From: Reyranella sp.
Lineage (GTDB): Bacteria > Pseudomonadota > Alphaproteobacteria > Reyranellales > Reyranellaceae
Assembly (NCBI RefSeq): GCF_017305915.1
Contig: NZ_JAFKJN010000019.1
Coordinates: 1 to 64,000, forward strand
DNA length: 64,000 nt
Direction of reading: 5' to 3'
Under the pieces are notes generated by a model. That model saw nothing but the letters and a program-made list of their open reading frames with translations, was not told the origin of the DNA and made no database searches. Positions 49,211 through 57,302 of the stretch are shown in pieces. How positions within the stretch are numbered: the stretch's first letter is position 1; each line of letters opens with the position of its first letter. The position numbers were made by a program, and so were the translations under genes.

Positions 49211-50506
49211 TCAGGCCCTCTGCGACGCGCGCAGCGCCGTGCCGAGATCGTCGAGCAAATCCTCGGGATCTTCGAGACCGACCGACAGCCGGATCATGCC
49301 CTCGCCGATGCCCGCCGCCGTCAGCGCCTCGGCGTCGAGCTGGGCGTGCGTGGTCGAGGCCGGATGGATCACCAGCGACTTGGCGTCGCCGACATTGGCG
49401 AGATGCGAGAACAGCTTCAGCCGCTCGATGAAGCGACGGCCCGCCTCGCGCCCGCCCTTGATGTCGAAGGAGAAGATCGAGCCGGTGCCCTTGGGTAGCA
49501 GCTTCTTCGCCAGCGCGTGGTCGGGATGGTCGGGCAGCTCCGGCGAGGCGATGCGCTCGACCGCCGGGTTCTTCCTCAGGAAGTCGATCACCGTGCGCGC
49601 GTTCTCGACGTGCCTGGCGACGCGCAGCGGCAGGGTCTCGAGGCCCTGCAGCAGGTAGAAGGCGTTCTGCGGCGCGAGGCACGAGCCGAAGTCGCGCACG
49701 CCCTCGGCGCGGGCGCGCATGATGAAGGCCTGCGGGCCGAACTCCTCGGTGAAGTCGATGCCGTGATAGCCGGCATAGGGCTCGGTCAGCGTCGGGAACT
49801 TGCCCGAGCGCTCCCAGTCGAAGCGGCCTGAATCGACGATCACGCCGCCGATCGCCACGCCATGGCCGCCGATGAACTTGGTCGCCGAATGGAAGACGAT
49901 GTCGGCGCCGAGCGTCAGCGGCCGGCACAGCACCGGCGAGGCGAAGGTGTTGTCGATCATCAGCGGAATTTTCGCCGCATGGGCGATCTCGCCGATCGCC
50001 GGGATGTCGAGCACCTCGCCGCCGGGATTGCCGATCGTCTCGCCCAGCACCAGCCGCGTCGCCGGCGTGATGGCCTTGGCGAAGCCGTCATGGTCGCGCG
50101 GGTTGACGAAGGTCGTGGTGATGCCGAAGCGCGGCAGGGTCAGCGCCAGCATGTTGCGCGTGCCGCCATAGAGCGAGGTCGACGCGACGATGTGCCCGCC
50201 CTGCCCCATCAGGGTCGCGATCGCGATATGCAGCGCCGCCTGGCCGCTCGACACGCCCAGCGCGCCCGATCCCTCTTCGAGTGCCGCCACGCGCTCCTCG
50301 AACACTGCGACGGTCGGGTTGGAGATGCGGCTGTAGATGTGGCCGCCGACCTCGAGGTTGAACAGGCTCGCGGCGTGGTCGACGTCGCGGAACACGTACG
50401 ACGTCGTCTGGTAGATCGGCACGGCGCGCGCGCCGGTGGCCGGATCGGGATGCTGGCCCGCATGCAGGGCCAGCGTGTCGGGCTTGAGGAACTTAGGCTC
50501 GGCCAT
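49211..50506 (-). CDS. metY: O-acetylhomoserine aminocarboxypropyltransferase
   Basis: The 431-residue PLP enzyme of the Cys/Met metabolism family carries the PLP-lysine motif HSATKFIGGHG, preceded by IDNTFASP, and the MetY-type start LALHAGQHPDPATGARAVPIYQTT (shown in two parts by its ends). The length (about 430 rather than 390) favours O-acetylhomoserine sulfhydrylase over cystathionine synthase or lyase. It incorporates sulfide into homoserine. AAGGGAT precedes the ATG. Confidence 0.92.
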   Translation of the reverse strand: MAEPKFLKPDTLALHAGQHPDPATGARAVPIYQTTSYVFRDVDHAASLFNLEVGGHIYSRISNPTVAVFEERVAALEEGSGALGVSSGQAALHIAIATLMGQGGHIVASTSLYGGTRNMLALTLPRFGITTTFVNPRDHDGFAKAITPATRLVLGETIGNPGGEVLDIPAIGEIAHAAKIPLMIDNTFASPVLCRPLTLGADIVFHSATKFIGGHGVAIGGVIVDSGRFDWERSGKFPTLTEPYAGYHGIDFTEEFGPQAFIMRARAEGVRDFGSCLAPQNAFYLLQGLETLPLRVARHVENARTVIDFLRKNPAVERIASPELPDHPDHALAKKLLPKGTGSIFSFDIKGGREAGRRFIERLKLFSHLANVGDAKSLVIHPASTTHAQLDAEALTAAGIGEGMIRLSVGLEDPEDLLDDLGTALRASQRA

Positions 50507-50528
50507 GTTGATCCCTTGCGGGCTCTCC

Positions 50529-51314
50529 CTACTGCGCGGTCCAGCCGCCGTCGGAGACGAGCTGCGCGCCTTGCATGTTGGAAGCGGTGTCGGAAGCGAG
50601 GAACAGCGCCAGCCCCGCGATCTGCTCGGGGGTGGTGAATTGGAGCTGCGGCTGCTTCTCGGCCAGCAGGTTGCGCCGCGCCTGGTCGACCGGAATGCCC
50701 TGCTCCCTGGCGCGCGCCTCGATCTGCGCCTGCACCAGCGGCGTCAGCACCCAGCCGGGGCAGATCGCGTTGCAGGTCACGCCGGTGTCGGCGCATTCCA
50801 TGCCGACCACCTTGGTCAGGCCGACGATGCCGTGCTTGGCCGCGACGTAGGCCACCTTCTGCGCCGAGGCGACGAGGCCGTGCGTGCTGGCGATGTTGAT
50901 GATGCGGCCCCACTTGGCCGCCTTCATGACCGGCAGCGCGTGGTGGATGGCGTAGAAGGTCGCGCTGAGGTTGATGGCGATGATCGCCTCCCACTTCTCG
51001 GGCGGGAAGTTCTCGATCGGCGCGACGTGCTGGATGCCGGCGTTGTTCACCAGGATGTCGACGCTGCCGAAAGACGCCTGGGTCTTGGCGACGAGGTCGG
51101 CGATCTCGGCCGGCTTGGTCATGTCGGCGCCGTGATAGGCGACCTTCACGCTGCACGTCTTCGCCAGCCCGGCGCGCTGCGCCTCGATCGCCGCCTTGTC
51201 GCCGAAGCCGTTGAGCATGACGTTGCAGCCCTGCGCGGCGAACGCCTCGGCAATGGCTTTCCCGATGCCGCTCGTCGAACCCGTGACGATGGCGGCCTTA
51301 CCCTCGAGCGACAT
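50529..51314 (-). CDS. bdhA: 3-hydroxybutyrate dehydrogenase
   Basis: The 261-residue SDR matches D-beta-hydroxybutyrate dehydrogenase: TGSTSGIGKAIAEAFA, NNAGIQHVAPIENFP (the IQHV/P-E signature), IINIASTHGLVAS with the catalytic Ser, YVAAKHG with Tyr and Lys, and CPGWVLTPLV. It links acetoacetate and 3-hydroxybutyrate in polyhydroxybutyrate or ketone metabolism. It lies 22 bp upstream of metY and starts 3 bp after the DUF1192 stop. Confidence 0.93.
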   Translation of the reverse strand: MSLEGKAAIVTGSTSGIGKAIAEAFAAQGCNVMLNGFGDKAAIEAQRAGLAKTCSVKVAYHGADMTKPAEIADLVAKTQASFGSVDILVNNAGIQHVAPIENFPPEKWEAIIAINLSATFYAIHHALPVMKAAKWGRIINIASTHGLVASAQKVAYVAAKHGIVGLTKVVGMECADTGVTCNAICPGWVLTPLVQAQIEARAREQGIPVDQARRNLLAEKQPQLQFTTPEQIAGLALFLASDTASNMQGAQLVSDGGWTAQ

Positions 51315-51317
51315 GGA

Positions 51318-51506
51318 CTACCTCTTGAAGAACGACGCGGCGGCCGAGGCGTGGCTCTGCTTGGCCTTGATCTTGGCCTCGACCCGCTCGATCTCGGCCG
51401 TCAACGTCGCGACGTACTCCCTGAGATCCTCGATGTTCATGTCGTCGAGGTTCAGGGGCTTCTTCTTGGCGTTGCGGGGATCGAGATCGTCTGTTTCGAA
51501 GGCCAT
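51318..51506 (-). CDS. DUF1192 family small protein
   Basis: The 62-residue protein fits DUF1192, a short conserved alphaproteobacterial family. It has an acidic N-terminus (FETDDLDPR), KKPLNLDDMNIEDLREYV and an amphipathic helix (EIERVEAKIKAKQ) that could form a coiled coil. Function is unknown. It is the first gene of the minus-strand run DUF1192-bdhA-metY-hydrolase, divergent from the quinone oxidoreductase. Confidence 0.88.
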   Translation of the reverse strand: MAFETDDLDPRNAKKKPLNLDDMNIEDLREYVATLTAEIERVEAKIKAKQSHASAAASFFKR

Positions 51507-51561
51507 GGCGTGGCTCCACGGAAGCGGCTAATTGAGACCTACCATCGCCTCCCATTAAGCG

Positions 51562-51583
51562 CTATGGCCGCTCGCGGCCATAG
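51562..51583. repeat. Perfect 9-bp hairpin between divergent genes
   Basis: CTATGGCCG (51562-51570), loop CTCG, then CGGCCATAG (51575-51583) form a perfect stem in the 99-bp gap between the DUF1192 gene and the quinone oxidoreductase. Because the genes diverge, this is more likely an operator or small repeat than a terminator. No matching copy was noticed elsewhere in the window. Confidence 0.6.
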
Positions 51584-51605
51584 TCGCGACTCCGAAAGGC
51601 CAAGC

Positions 51606-52595
51606 ATGAGCGCGCTTCCCGCAACCATGATGTGCGTCGAGATCTCGAAGCCTGGCGGGCCGGAAGTGCTGGTGCCGGCGACGCGTCCGGTGCCGAAGCC
51701 CGCGGCCGGCGAGGTCCTGATCAAGGTCGCCGCGACCGGCGTGAACCGGCCCGACCTGGCGCAGCGCGCCGGCACCTATCCGCCGCCGCCGGGCGCCTCG
51801 GACCTGCCCGGCCTCGAAGCGGCGGGCACGATCGCCGCGCTGGGCGAGGGCGTGACCGAATGGAAAATCGGTGACGCGGTGTGCGCGCTGACGCCGGGCG
51901 GCTCCTACGCCGAATACTGCACGGTGCCCGCGCCGCAGTGCCTGCCGCTGCCCAGGGGCTACGACATGCTGCAGGCCGCGGCGCTGCCGGAGAACTACTT
52001 CACCGTCTGGCACAATCTCTTCGAGCGCGGCCAGCTCAAGGCGGGCGAATCGGTGCTGATCCATGGCGGCGCGAGCGGCATCGGCACGACCGCGATCCAG
52101 CTCGCCAAGGCGTTCGGCGCCACGGTCTTCACCACGGTGCGCAACGCGCAGAAGGCGGAGGCCGTCACCAGGCTCGGCGCCACGGCGATCCTCTACAAGG
52201 ACAACGACTGGGCGGCCGAGGTGAAGACGCTCGCCGACAAGGTCGACGTGGTTCTCGACATGGTGGCGGGCGACTACCTGCCGAAGAACCTGGCCCTGCT
52301 GAAGCCGGACGGCCGCTGCGTGGTGATCGCGCTGCTGGGCGGCGCGAAGGCCGAGGTCAGCGCCGCGCTCGTGATGGTGAACCGGCTCACCCTCACCGGC
52401 TCGACGCTGCGGCCGCAGAGCATCGCCAGCAAGGCGCGCATGGCGCAAGGCCTGAAGGAGAAGGTGTGGCCGTTGCTCGAGGCCGGCACCATCCGTCCGA
52501 TCATCCACAAGACCTTCGCGCTCAAGGACGCGGCATCAGCGCATGCCGAGCTCGAGCGCGCCGACCATGTCGGCAAGGTGATGCTGGCGGTTTGA
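51606..52595 (+). CDS. NAD(P)H-quinone oxidoreductase (zinc-less MDR, PIG3-like)
   Basis: The 329-residue medium-chain dehydrogenase/reductase has a GroES-like N-terminal half (ATGVNRPDLAQRAGTYPPPPG) and a Rossmann half (VLIHGGASGIGTTAIQLAKA). It lacks the catalytic zinc cysteines of true alcohol dehydrogenases. The GTYPPPPGAS segment is typical of the PIG3/TP53I3 group of quinone oxidoreductases. It converges with trcR across a cloverleaf-like repeat. Confidence 0.92.
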   Translation: MSALPATMMCVEISKPGGPEVLVPATRPVPKPAAGEVLIKVAATGVNRPDLAQRAGTYPPPPGASDLPGLEAAGTIAALGEGVTEWKIGDAVCALTPGGSYAEYCTVPAPQCLPLPRGYDMLQAAALPENYFTVWHNLFERGQLKAGESVLIHGGASGIGTTAIQLAKAFGATVFTTVRNAQKAEAVTRLGATAILYKDNDWAAEVKTLADKVDVVLDMVAGDYLPKNLALLKPDGRCVVIALLGGAKAEVSAALVMVNRLTLTGSTLRPQSIASKARMAQGLKEKVWPLLEAGTIRPIIHKTFALKDAASAHAELERADHVGKVMLAV

Positions 52596-52600
52596 TTCTT

Positions 52601-52661
52601 TTGGACCGCGAGCTTCCAGCTCGCTCATGATTCATGAGCGCGCAGGATGCGCGCGGTCCAA
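52601..52661. repeat. 61-bp cloverleaf-like palindromic repeat
   Basis: The sequence divides exactly into five parts. A 7-bp outer stem (TTGGACC with GGTCCAA) encloses three perfect hairpins: GCGAGCT-TCC-AGCTCGC, TCATGA-T-TCATGA and GCGCGCA-GGA-TGCGCGC. Every base outside the loops is paired, and the two side loops (TCC and GGA) are complementary to each other. It lies in the gap between convergent genes (ends at 52595 and 52667) and could terminate both transcripts. Its GGACCGCG ends resemble REP-type dispersed repeats. Confidence 0.85.
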
Positions 52662-52666
52662 TGAGA

Positions 52667-53347
52667 CTAATGCCGGTGCTCGTCGTGTTCGTCGTGCTCG
52701 TCGTCGTGCTGATCGACTTCGGGCTGATCGGCCTCCGACGGATCGACCGCTTCGGCCGGCTCAGCCGCAGGCGCGGGCTCGCCGGCGGCGGCGGCCGACT
52801 TCTTGCGCGCCGCGTCCTCGCGGGCGGCCTTGCGGCGCGCCTTGTCGACCGCGTCGTTGAGATCCTTCAGCGTGCACAAACCGAGCGTCACCGGATCGCG
52901 CGGCCGCACGTTCTGCATGTTCCAGTGGGTACGGTCTCGTACCGACTGCACCGTGCTCTTGGTCGAGCCGACCAGCTTGGCGACCTGGCTGTCCTGCAGC
53001 TCGGGATGGACCTTGAGCAGCCAGGCAATGGCGTCCGGCCGGTCCTGGCGCTTGGCGACCGGGGTGTAGCGCGGGCCCTTGGAGCGGGCGATGGGTTCCG
53101 GCACGTCGCGCGGGCTGAGCTTCAGCCGGGCATTGGCGTCGCCCTCGGCGCGCTTGATCTCTTCCTTGGTGAGCTGGCCGTTGACCGTCGGGTCGAGCCC
53201 GGTCATGCCGCCGGCCACCTCGCCGTCCGCGATCGCCTGGATTTCGAGCGGATGCAGGCCGGTGAAGGCCGAAATCTGGTCGAATGTCAGCGTCGTGTTC
53301 TCGACCAGCCAGACGGCGGTCGCCTTGGGCATCAGCACTTGCGGCAT
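52667..53347 (-). CDS. trcR: TrcR/DUF1013 cell-cycle transcriptional regulator
   Basis: The 226-residue protein has the DUF1013 start (MPKATAVWLVENTTLTFDQI), an internal HTH-like stretch (DSQVAKLVGSTKSTVQSVRD) and NMQNVRPRDPVTLGLCTLKDL (split by family blocks). It ends in an Ala/Pro- and Asp/His-rich low-complexity tail (about the last 60 residues) that may bind metal. DUF1013 proteins are alphaproteobacterial and named TrcR for a Rickettsia regulator. The ribosome site TAGGAG straddles the end of a dispersed repeat. Exact targets are unknown here. Confidence 0.9.
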   Translation of the reverse strand: MPQVLMPKATAVWLVENTTLTFDQISAFTGLHPLEIQAIADGEVAGGMTGLDPTVNGQLTKEEIKRAEGDANARLKLSPRDVPEPIARSKGPRYTPVAKRQDRPDAIAWLLKVHPELQDSQVAKLVGSTKSTVQSVRDRTHWNMQNVRPRDPVTLGLCTLKDLNDAVDKARRKAAREDAARKKSAAAAGEPAPAAEPAEAVDPSEADQPEVDQHDDEHDEHDEHRH

Positions 53348-53356
53348 ATGATTCTC

Positions 53357-53479
53357 CTAGAGCACATTCGGTCCGGCTCAGCCGGACGGAATGTGTCCTC
53401 TCTCAACACTATCGTCCGTGCGCGCGTTTCCGACCAGATGGAGCCGCAAACGGCTCCATCTGGTCGGAAACCGCTCTAG
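53357..53479. repeat. Dispersed two-hairpin palindromic repeat, copy 2
   Basis: This 123-bp element begins CTAGAGC and ends GCTCTAG, and is the partner of 2713-2840. The second hairpin has perfect 21-bp arms around CAAA. Relative to copy 1, at least two stem positions differ on both arms in a compensating way (G-C against C-G and A-T against G-C). The left end touches the Shine-Dalgarno of trcR, as the left end of copy 1 faces the glutamine synthetase-like gene. Confidence 0.87.
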
Positions 53480-53530
53480 GCCCGGATATAGAGGCGGGTC
53501 AGCCCCCCGCCAACCCGAAAAGCGGGCCTG

Positions 53531-53563
53531 AAAACAACGAAACGGCCGGGTTGCCCCGGCCGT
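53531..53563 (-). terminator. Rho-independent terminator of the OmpA-family gene
   Basis: Read on the minus strand, a 9-bp GC-rich stem (ACGGCCGGG/CCCGGCCGT at 53542-53563, 4-base loop) is followed by a T-rich run (TTTCGTTGTTTT). It lies 28 bp past the stop codon of the OmpA-family gene at 53591. This is the clearest intrinsic terminator in the window. Confidence 0.85.
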
Positions 53564-53590
53564 CTCGCGAAACTGACGTTTCGATAGGTC

Positions 53591-54529
53591 TTACTGGAGC
53601 ACGATCTCGACGCGGCGGTTCTGCGGCTCGCGCACGCCGTCGGCGGTCGGGACCAGCGGCTGGCTCTCGCCCTTGCCGACCACCGAGATCGCCGTCGCCG
53701 GCACGCCTTCGCGCACCAGGGCATCCTTGACCGCGTTGGCACGGCGCAGCGACAGCGCCATGTTGTAGTTCTCCGGACCCGACTTGTCGGTGTGGCCGGT
53801 CGCGGTGATGCGGGCGTTACCCGTGGTCTTGAAGGCGTTGGCCGCCTGCTTGATCGTGCTCAGCGCCTGGGCCGACAGGTTCGAGCGGTCCCAGTCGAAG
53901 AACACCATGAACGAGGTCGTCTTCACTTCCGGCGGCGGCGGCGGCGCGGCCGGGGCGGCCGGGCCGAACTTGATCTGCAGGCCGAGCATCACGCTGAAGT
54001 TGTTGTTGCTCCAGGTGGTGCCGCCGACGCTCGGGTTGGTCGTGCCGTAGTAGCGGCCGTCGAGGTTGATGCGGAAGTTGGTGTCGACGTTCCAGCCCAG
54101 GCCGATGATGCCCTGGTAGGCGAACTGGGTGCTGCCCAGCGACGAGTCGCCGTCGACGAAAGCGACGCCGGCGCCGGCGCCGACATACGGGGTGATCGTC
54201 GAGCCGGGCGCGAAGTCATAGAGCAGGTTGGCCAGGATGCCGAGCTGGCCGATCTGGTTGCTCACGGCGCGGCCGGGGAAGCCGACATTGTGCTGGTTGT
54301 TGCGGTAGACGCCTTCCAGCTCGACGCGCGGGCCGACGAAGTCGTAGCCGATCACGCCACCCGCCGCGAAGCCGGTCTGCGGGGTGATGCTGCTGCCGAG
54401 GATGGAGGTGTTGAGCAGCCAGTTCAGGCCGCCTTCCGCACCGACGTAGAAACCCGGCGCGGCAGTCTGCGCCTGGGCCATGACCGGCAGCGCCACCAAA
54501 GCAGCGGCGGCGAGCAATGCCTTCTTCAT
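53591..54529 (-). CDS. OmpA-family outer-membrane protein
   Basis: The 312-residue protein has a signal peptide (MKKALLAAAALVALPVMAQA), an eight-strand beta-barrel (GFYVGAEGGLNWLL, then alternating aromatic strands to LGLQIKFG), a Pro/Ala hinge and a C-terminal OmpA-like peptidoglycan-binding domain (ITATGHTDKSGPENYNMALS, then QNRRVEIVL). It ties the outer membrane to the cell wall. The ATG at 54529 follows GAGGGGAA. A plausible promoter and a terminator frame it as a single-gene unit. Confidence 0.93.
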   Translation of the reverse strand: MKKALLAAAALVALPVMAQAQTAAPGFYVGAEGGLNWLLNTSILGSSITPQTGFAAGGVIGYDFVGPRVELEGVYRNNQHNVGFPGRAVSNQIGQLGILANLLYDFAPGSTITPYVGAGAGVAFVDGDSSLGSTQFAYQGIIGLGWNVDTNFRINLDGRYYGTTNPSVGGTTWSNNNFSVMLGLQIKFGPAAPAAPPPPPEVKTTSFMVFFDWDRSNLSAQALSTIKQAANAFKTTGNARITATGHTDKSGPENYNMALSLRRANAVKDALVREGVPATAISVVGKGESQPLVPTADGVREPQNRRVEIVLQ

Positions 54530-54590
54530 AAGATTGTTCCCCTCGAAAAGTCCTGATGAGCGACGGGCTGGGTGAGCGCCAGCCGCGAGG

Positions 54591-54620
54591 CATATAAACA
54601 CCACCCTTGGTGCGGTGCAA
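54591..54620 (-). promoter_or_regulatory. Putative sigma-70-type promoter of the OmpA-family gene
   Basis: On the minus strand, TTGCAC (54615-54620) and TATATG (54591-54596) are 18 bp apart, placing the start point near 54584 and giving a leader of about 55 nt to the ATG at 54529. The elements are close to the consensus and lie in non-coding DNA. This is inferred from sequence only. Confidence 0.5.
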
Positions 54621-54727
54621 GAAGCGCGGCGGATTCACGGCGGCGCTGTGGCCGCGAGGCAACAGTGCAGATTTCGCGGGCTTTTTCACACCGCGAGGTG
54701 CGAATTAGCCGCCCCACATCTTGTGCG

Positions 54728-55087
54728 CTAATTGGCGCCGCCGCGCGCGACAGGGATCGGAAACTTCAAGCCGAACACGCCGCCGCCCTCCTCGCGCCGG
54801 CCGAACACCTGCGGTCCCGGCAGGGACGGCGAGGCCGGCGCCTCGCTCGTGCCCAGTCCGCGCTGCGGCAACGGCACGTCGGGGTCGGACGGGCCGTTCT
54901 GCTCGCGCAGCAACTTACCCACAAGCTCGGCGCCCGACGGCTCCGGCGCCTTCACGGCAGCAGACGGCGCGGCCGGACGCTTGGTGTCGGCGGCGAAGGC
55001 AGGCTGGCAGAGAACGGGGAGCGCGACCGCGGCGAGGAGTACCGCGACGACACGAGAACCAACAAACGACATAGGGACCACGAACAT
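54728..55087 (-). CDS. Small secreted hypothetical protein
   Basis: The protein of up to 119 residues has a clear signal peptide (VVAVLLAAVALPVLCQPAFA, cleavage likely at AFA-AD). The mature part, about 85 residues, is rich in Pro, Gly and Ala, with no recognised domain and a GGVFGLKFPIPV stretch near the end. A second ATG at 55072 is an alternative start. It stands alone between the OmpA-family gene and the enoyl-CoA hydratase. No function can be assigned. Confidence 0.62.
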   Translation of the reverse strand: MFVVPMSFVGSRVVAVLLAAVALPVLCQPAFAADTKRPAAPSAAVKAPEPSGAELVGKLLREQNGPSDPDVPLPQRGLGTSEAPASPSLPGPQVFGRREEGGGVFGLKFPIPVARGGAN

Positions 55088-55213
55088 ACGAGGGGTGTGT
55101 TTTCGTCAGGCCGTTCTTCCCCTCGGCAGTTGTTCAGGTATCAGGCATTTGGTTCCTTTGTGGGGCGGTGCCTGCGATAAACCGCCGCTGACAGCAACAC
55201 AGAGGGAACATCC

Positions 55214-56005
55214 ATGGGCGAGTACAGCAAGGTCGAGACCGACGGCCGCCTGATGATCGTCACCATCAACCGGCCGGAGGTCTACAACGCCTGCCATCCC
55301 ATGGCGAACCAGGAGCTGGTCGACGCGTTCGACGAGTTCCATGCCAATCCGGAGCTGTGGGTCGCGATCATCACCGGCGCGGGCGACAAGGCGTTCTGCG
55401 CCGGCAACGACCTCAAGTACCACGCCGAGATCCAGAAGAAGACCGGCAAGCGCCCGGTGCATCCGGCCAAGGGCTTCGGCGGCCTCGCCAACCGCTTCGA
55501 CCTCGAGAAGCCGGTGATCGCCGCGGTCAACGGCGTCGCCATGGGCGGCGGCTTCGAGATCGCGCTCGCCGCCGACATCATCGTCGCCTCGGACAAGGCG
55601 ACCTTCGCCCTGCCCGAGCCCAAGGTCGGCCTCGCCGCCGGCGCCGGCGGCATGCAGCGGCTCAGCCGCATGATCCCGCTGAAGAAGGCGATGGGCATGC
55701 TGCTGACCGGCCGGCACGTGCCGGCGCAGGAAGGCTACGAGCTGGGCTTCGTCACCCAGGTGGTGCCGCACGCCGAGCTGATGACGGCGGCCAGGAAGTG
55801 GGCCGGCGATATCCTCGCTTGCTCGCCGATGTCGGTGCGCGCCACCAAGCAGACGGTGATGCGCTCGCTCGACGTGCCGACGCTCGAGGTCGCGATGCAC
55901 AACCTCCACTATCCGGCGTTCGTCGCGATGACCCGGAGCGAGGACACGGTCGAAGGCCCGCGTGCCTTCGCCGAGAAACGCAAGCCGAACTGGAAGGGCC
56001 GCTAG
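55214..56005 (+). CDS. Enoyl-CoA hydratase/isomerase family protein
   Basis: The 263-residue crotonase-fold protein has both glutamates of the hydratase active site in context: GGGFEIALAADI and LPEPKVGLAAGAGGMQRL. The oxyanion-hole segment is AFCAGNDLK. It probably hydrates enoyl-CoAs in beta-oxidation or a related route, though an acyl-CoA-specific lyase or isomerase is possible. AGAGGGAA precedes the ATG. It converges with the MBL-fold gene 10 bp away. Confidence 0.9.
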   Translation: MGEYSKVETDGRLMIVTINRPEVYNACHPMANQELVDAFDEFHANPELWVAIITGAGDKAFCAGNDLKYHAEIQKKTGKRPVHPAKGFGGLANRFDLEKPVIAAVNGVAMGGGFEIALAADIIVASDKATFALPEPKVGLAAGAGGMQRLSRMIPLKKAMGMLLTGRHVPAQEGYELGFVTQVVPHAELMTAARKWAGDILACSPMSVRATKQTVMRSLDVPTLEVAMHNLHYPAFVAMTRSEDTVEGPRAFAEKRKPNWKGR

Positions 56006-56015
56006 GCCCTTCCCC

Positions 56016-56915
56016 TCAACGCCCTCTGGCGTTGTCGTAGTCCCAGTCCAGCTCGAAGCGGTCGCCCTTGGCCTTGACGTAGGCGGCGTGCGGCGGCGCG
56101 AAGTGCGCCGGCATCAAAAGCGCGCCCTGCTCGACGCAATCGCCGAGCAGGGTGTTGCGGCTCCTGGCGGCGAGCGCGCGATCCTCGCAGAAGCGGCTGT
56201 TCCACTTCCACAGCGGCACCTGCACCGGATTGTGCAGGGCGTCGCCGGCGAAGATCGCGCGCTTGCCGCGTGACTCCAGATCGAGCCGGATCTGTCCCGG
56301 CGTGTGGCCGGGCGCCGGCTTGATCTTGAAGCAGCCGCACATCGCGTGCTCGCCCGAGACGAACTCGGCCATCTTCGCCTCGACGATCGGCAGCACCGAA
56401 TCGTTGTAGGTGTTGACCTGGTATTCCTCGGTGTCGGGCTTCTTCGCCGCCGCGGCCCAATGATCGTGGTCGGTGGTCGACATCACGTACTTGGCGTTGG
56501 GGAAGGTCGGCACCCACTTGCCGTTCTCGAGCCTGGTGTTCCAGCCGACGTGATCGACATGCAGGTGCGTGCACATCACGAAGTCGATCTCCTCGGGCTG
56601 CACGCCGGCCTCGCGCAGGCGGTCGAGATACCTGGTGTCGAGCATGTCGAAGCGCGGCATGCCGGGGCGCGGCTTGTGGTTGCCGCTGCAGGCGTCGATC
56701 AGCACGGTGTACTTGCCGGTGCGCACCAGCCAGGAATGGATCGAGGCGAGCAGCCGCCCGCTCTCCGGGATGTAGTAGCTCGGCGCCAGCCAATGCTGCT
56801 CGGCGGCGAAGGTCTCCGCGTCGAACTCGGGAAAGAAGTCCTTGGCCGGAAAGCCCGGCCCCATCTGCTCCTCGATGCGCGTGACTCGAACGTCGCCGAT
56901 GTGACGGTCCTGCAT
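56016..56915 (-). CDS. MBL-fold metallo-hydrolase
   Basis: The 299-residue protein has the metallo-beta-lactamase metal site HLHVDHVGWN, an intervening STTDHDHW region, PAPGHTPGQIRLDL and FAGDALHNPVQVP, and a final His in MPAHFAPPHA. This is the lactonase/hydrolase layout (quorum-quenching lactonases share it), but substrate is open. The ATG at 56915 follows GAGGAAACC; an earlier in-frame ATG would run through the higBA promoter region and is not used. Confidence 0.9.
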   Translation of the reverse strand: MQDRHIGDVRVTRIEEQMGPGFPAKDFFPEFDAETFAAEQHWLAPSYYIPESGRLLASIHSWLVRTGKYTVLIDACSGNHKPRPGMPRFDMLDTRYLDRLREAGVQPEEIDFVMCTHLHVDHVGWNTRLENGKWVPTFPNAKYVMSTTDHDHWAAAAKKPDTEEYQVNTYNDSVLPIVEAKMAEFVSGEHAMCGCFKIKPAPGHTPGQIRLDLESRGKRAIFAGDALHNPVQVPLWKWNSRFCEDRALAARSRNTLLGDCVEQGALLMPAHFAPPHAAYVKAKGDRFELDWDYDNARGR

Positions 56916-56980
56916 GGGGTTTCCTCGATCTGGCTTTGCACCATCATGGCGAACAAACCTCGGCGCGAGCAACAGCAGAC

Positions 56981-57013
56981 TTGACTGCTGTACTATGACG
57001 CTATACGTTATAG
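56981..57013 (+). promoter_or_regulatory. Putative higBA promoter and operator
   Basis: TTGACT (56981-56986) and TATACG (57002-57007), 15 bp apart, form a weak -35/-10 pair. CTATA-CGT-TATAG at 57001-57013 is a 13-bp palindrome overlapping the -10 and lying 4 bp before the toxin TTG. This is the expected place for autorepression by HigA. The palindrome is visible; the promoter assignment is inferred. Confidence 0.5.
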
Positions 57014-57017
57014 ACGC

Positions 57018-57302
57018 TTGATCATAGGCTTCCGCGATACCGAGACGGCGCGCATCTGGCATGGCGAAGGAAGCCGACGGTTGCCGTCGGACATCCAGAA
57101 CGTGGCACTGCGCAAGCTGCGCATTCTCAACGCGGCACTAGAGCTCACCGACCTGCGCGTGCCGCCGGGCAATCGACTGGAATCTTTGCGAGGTAATCGT
57201 GCCGGACAGCACAGCATCCGGATCAACGACCAGTGGCGGATCTGCTTCGTCTGGACCGCCGGAGGACCACAGGATGTCGAAATCGTCGACTACCATCGTT
57301 AG
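57018..57302 (+). CDS. higB: HigB/RelE-family toxin
   Basis: The 94-residue protein has the plasmid-maintenance killer fold: FRDTETARIWHGE, RKLRILNAALELTDLRVPPG, SIRINDQWRICFVW and EIVDYHR near the end. HigB toxins cut mRNA on the ribosome. The start is a TTG with no visible Shine-Dalgarno and lies about 4 bp from the operator palindrome, so the mRNA may be nearly leaderless. The 3' end overlaps the antitoxin ATG by 29 bp, the usual toxin-first HigBA order. Confidence 0.9.
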   Translation: MIIGFRDTETARIWHGEGSRRLPSDIQNVALRKLRILNAALELTDLRVPPGNRLESLRGNRAGQHSIRINDQWRICFVWTAGGPQDVEIVDYHR

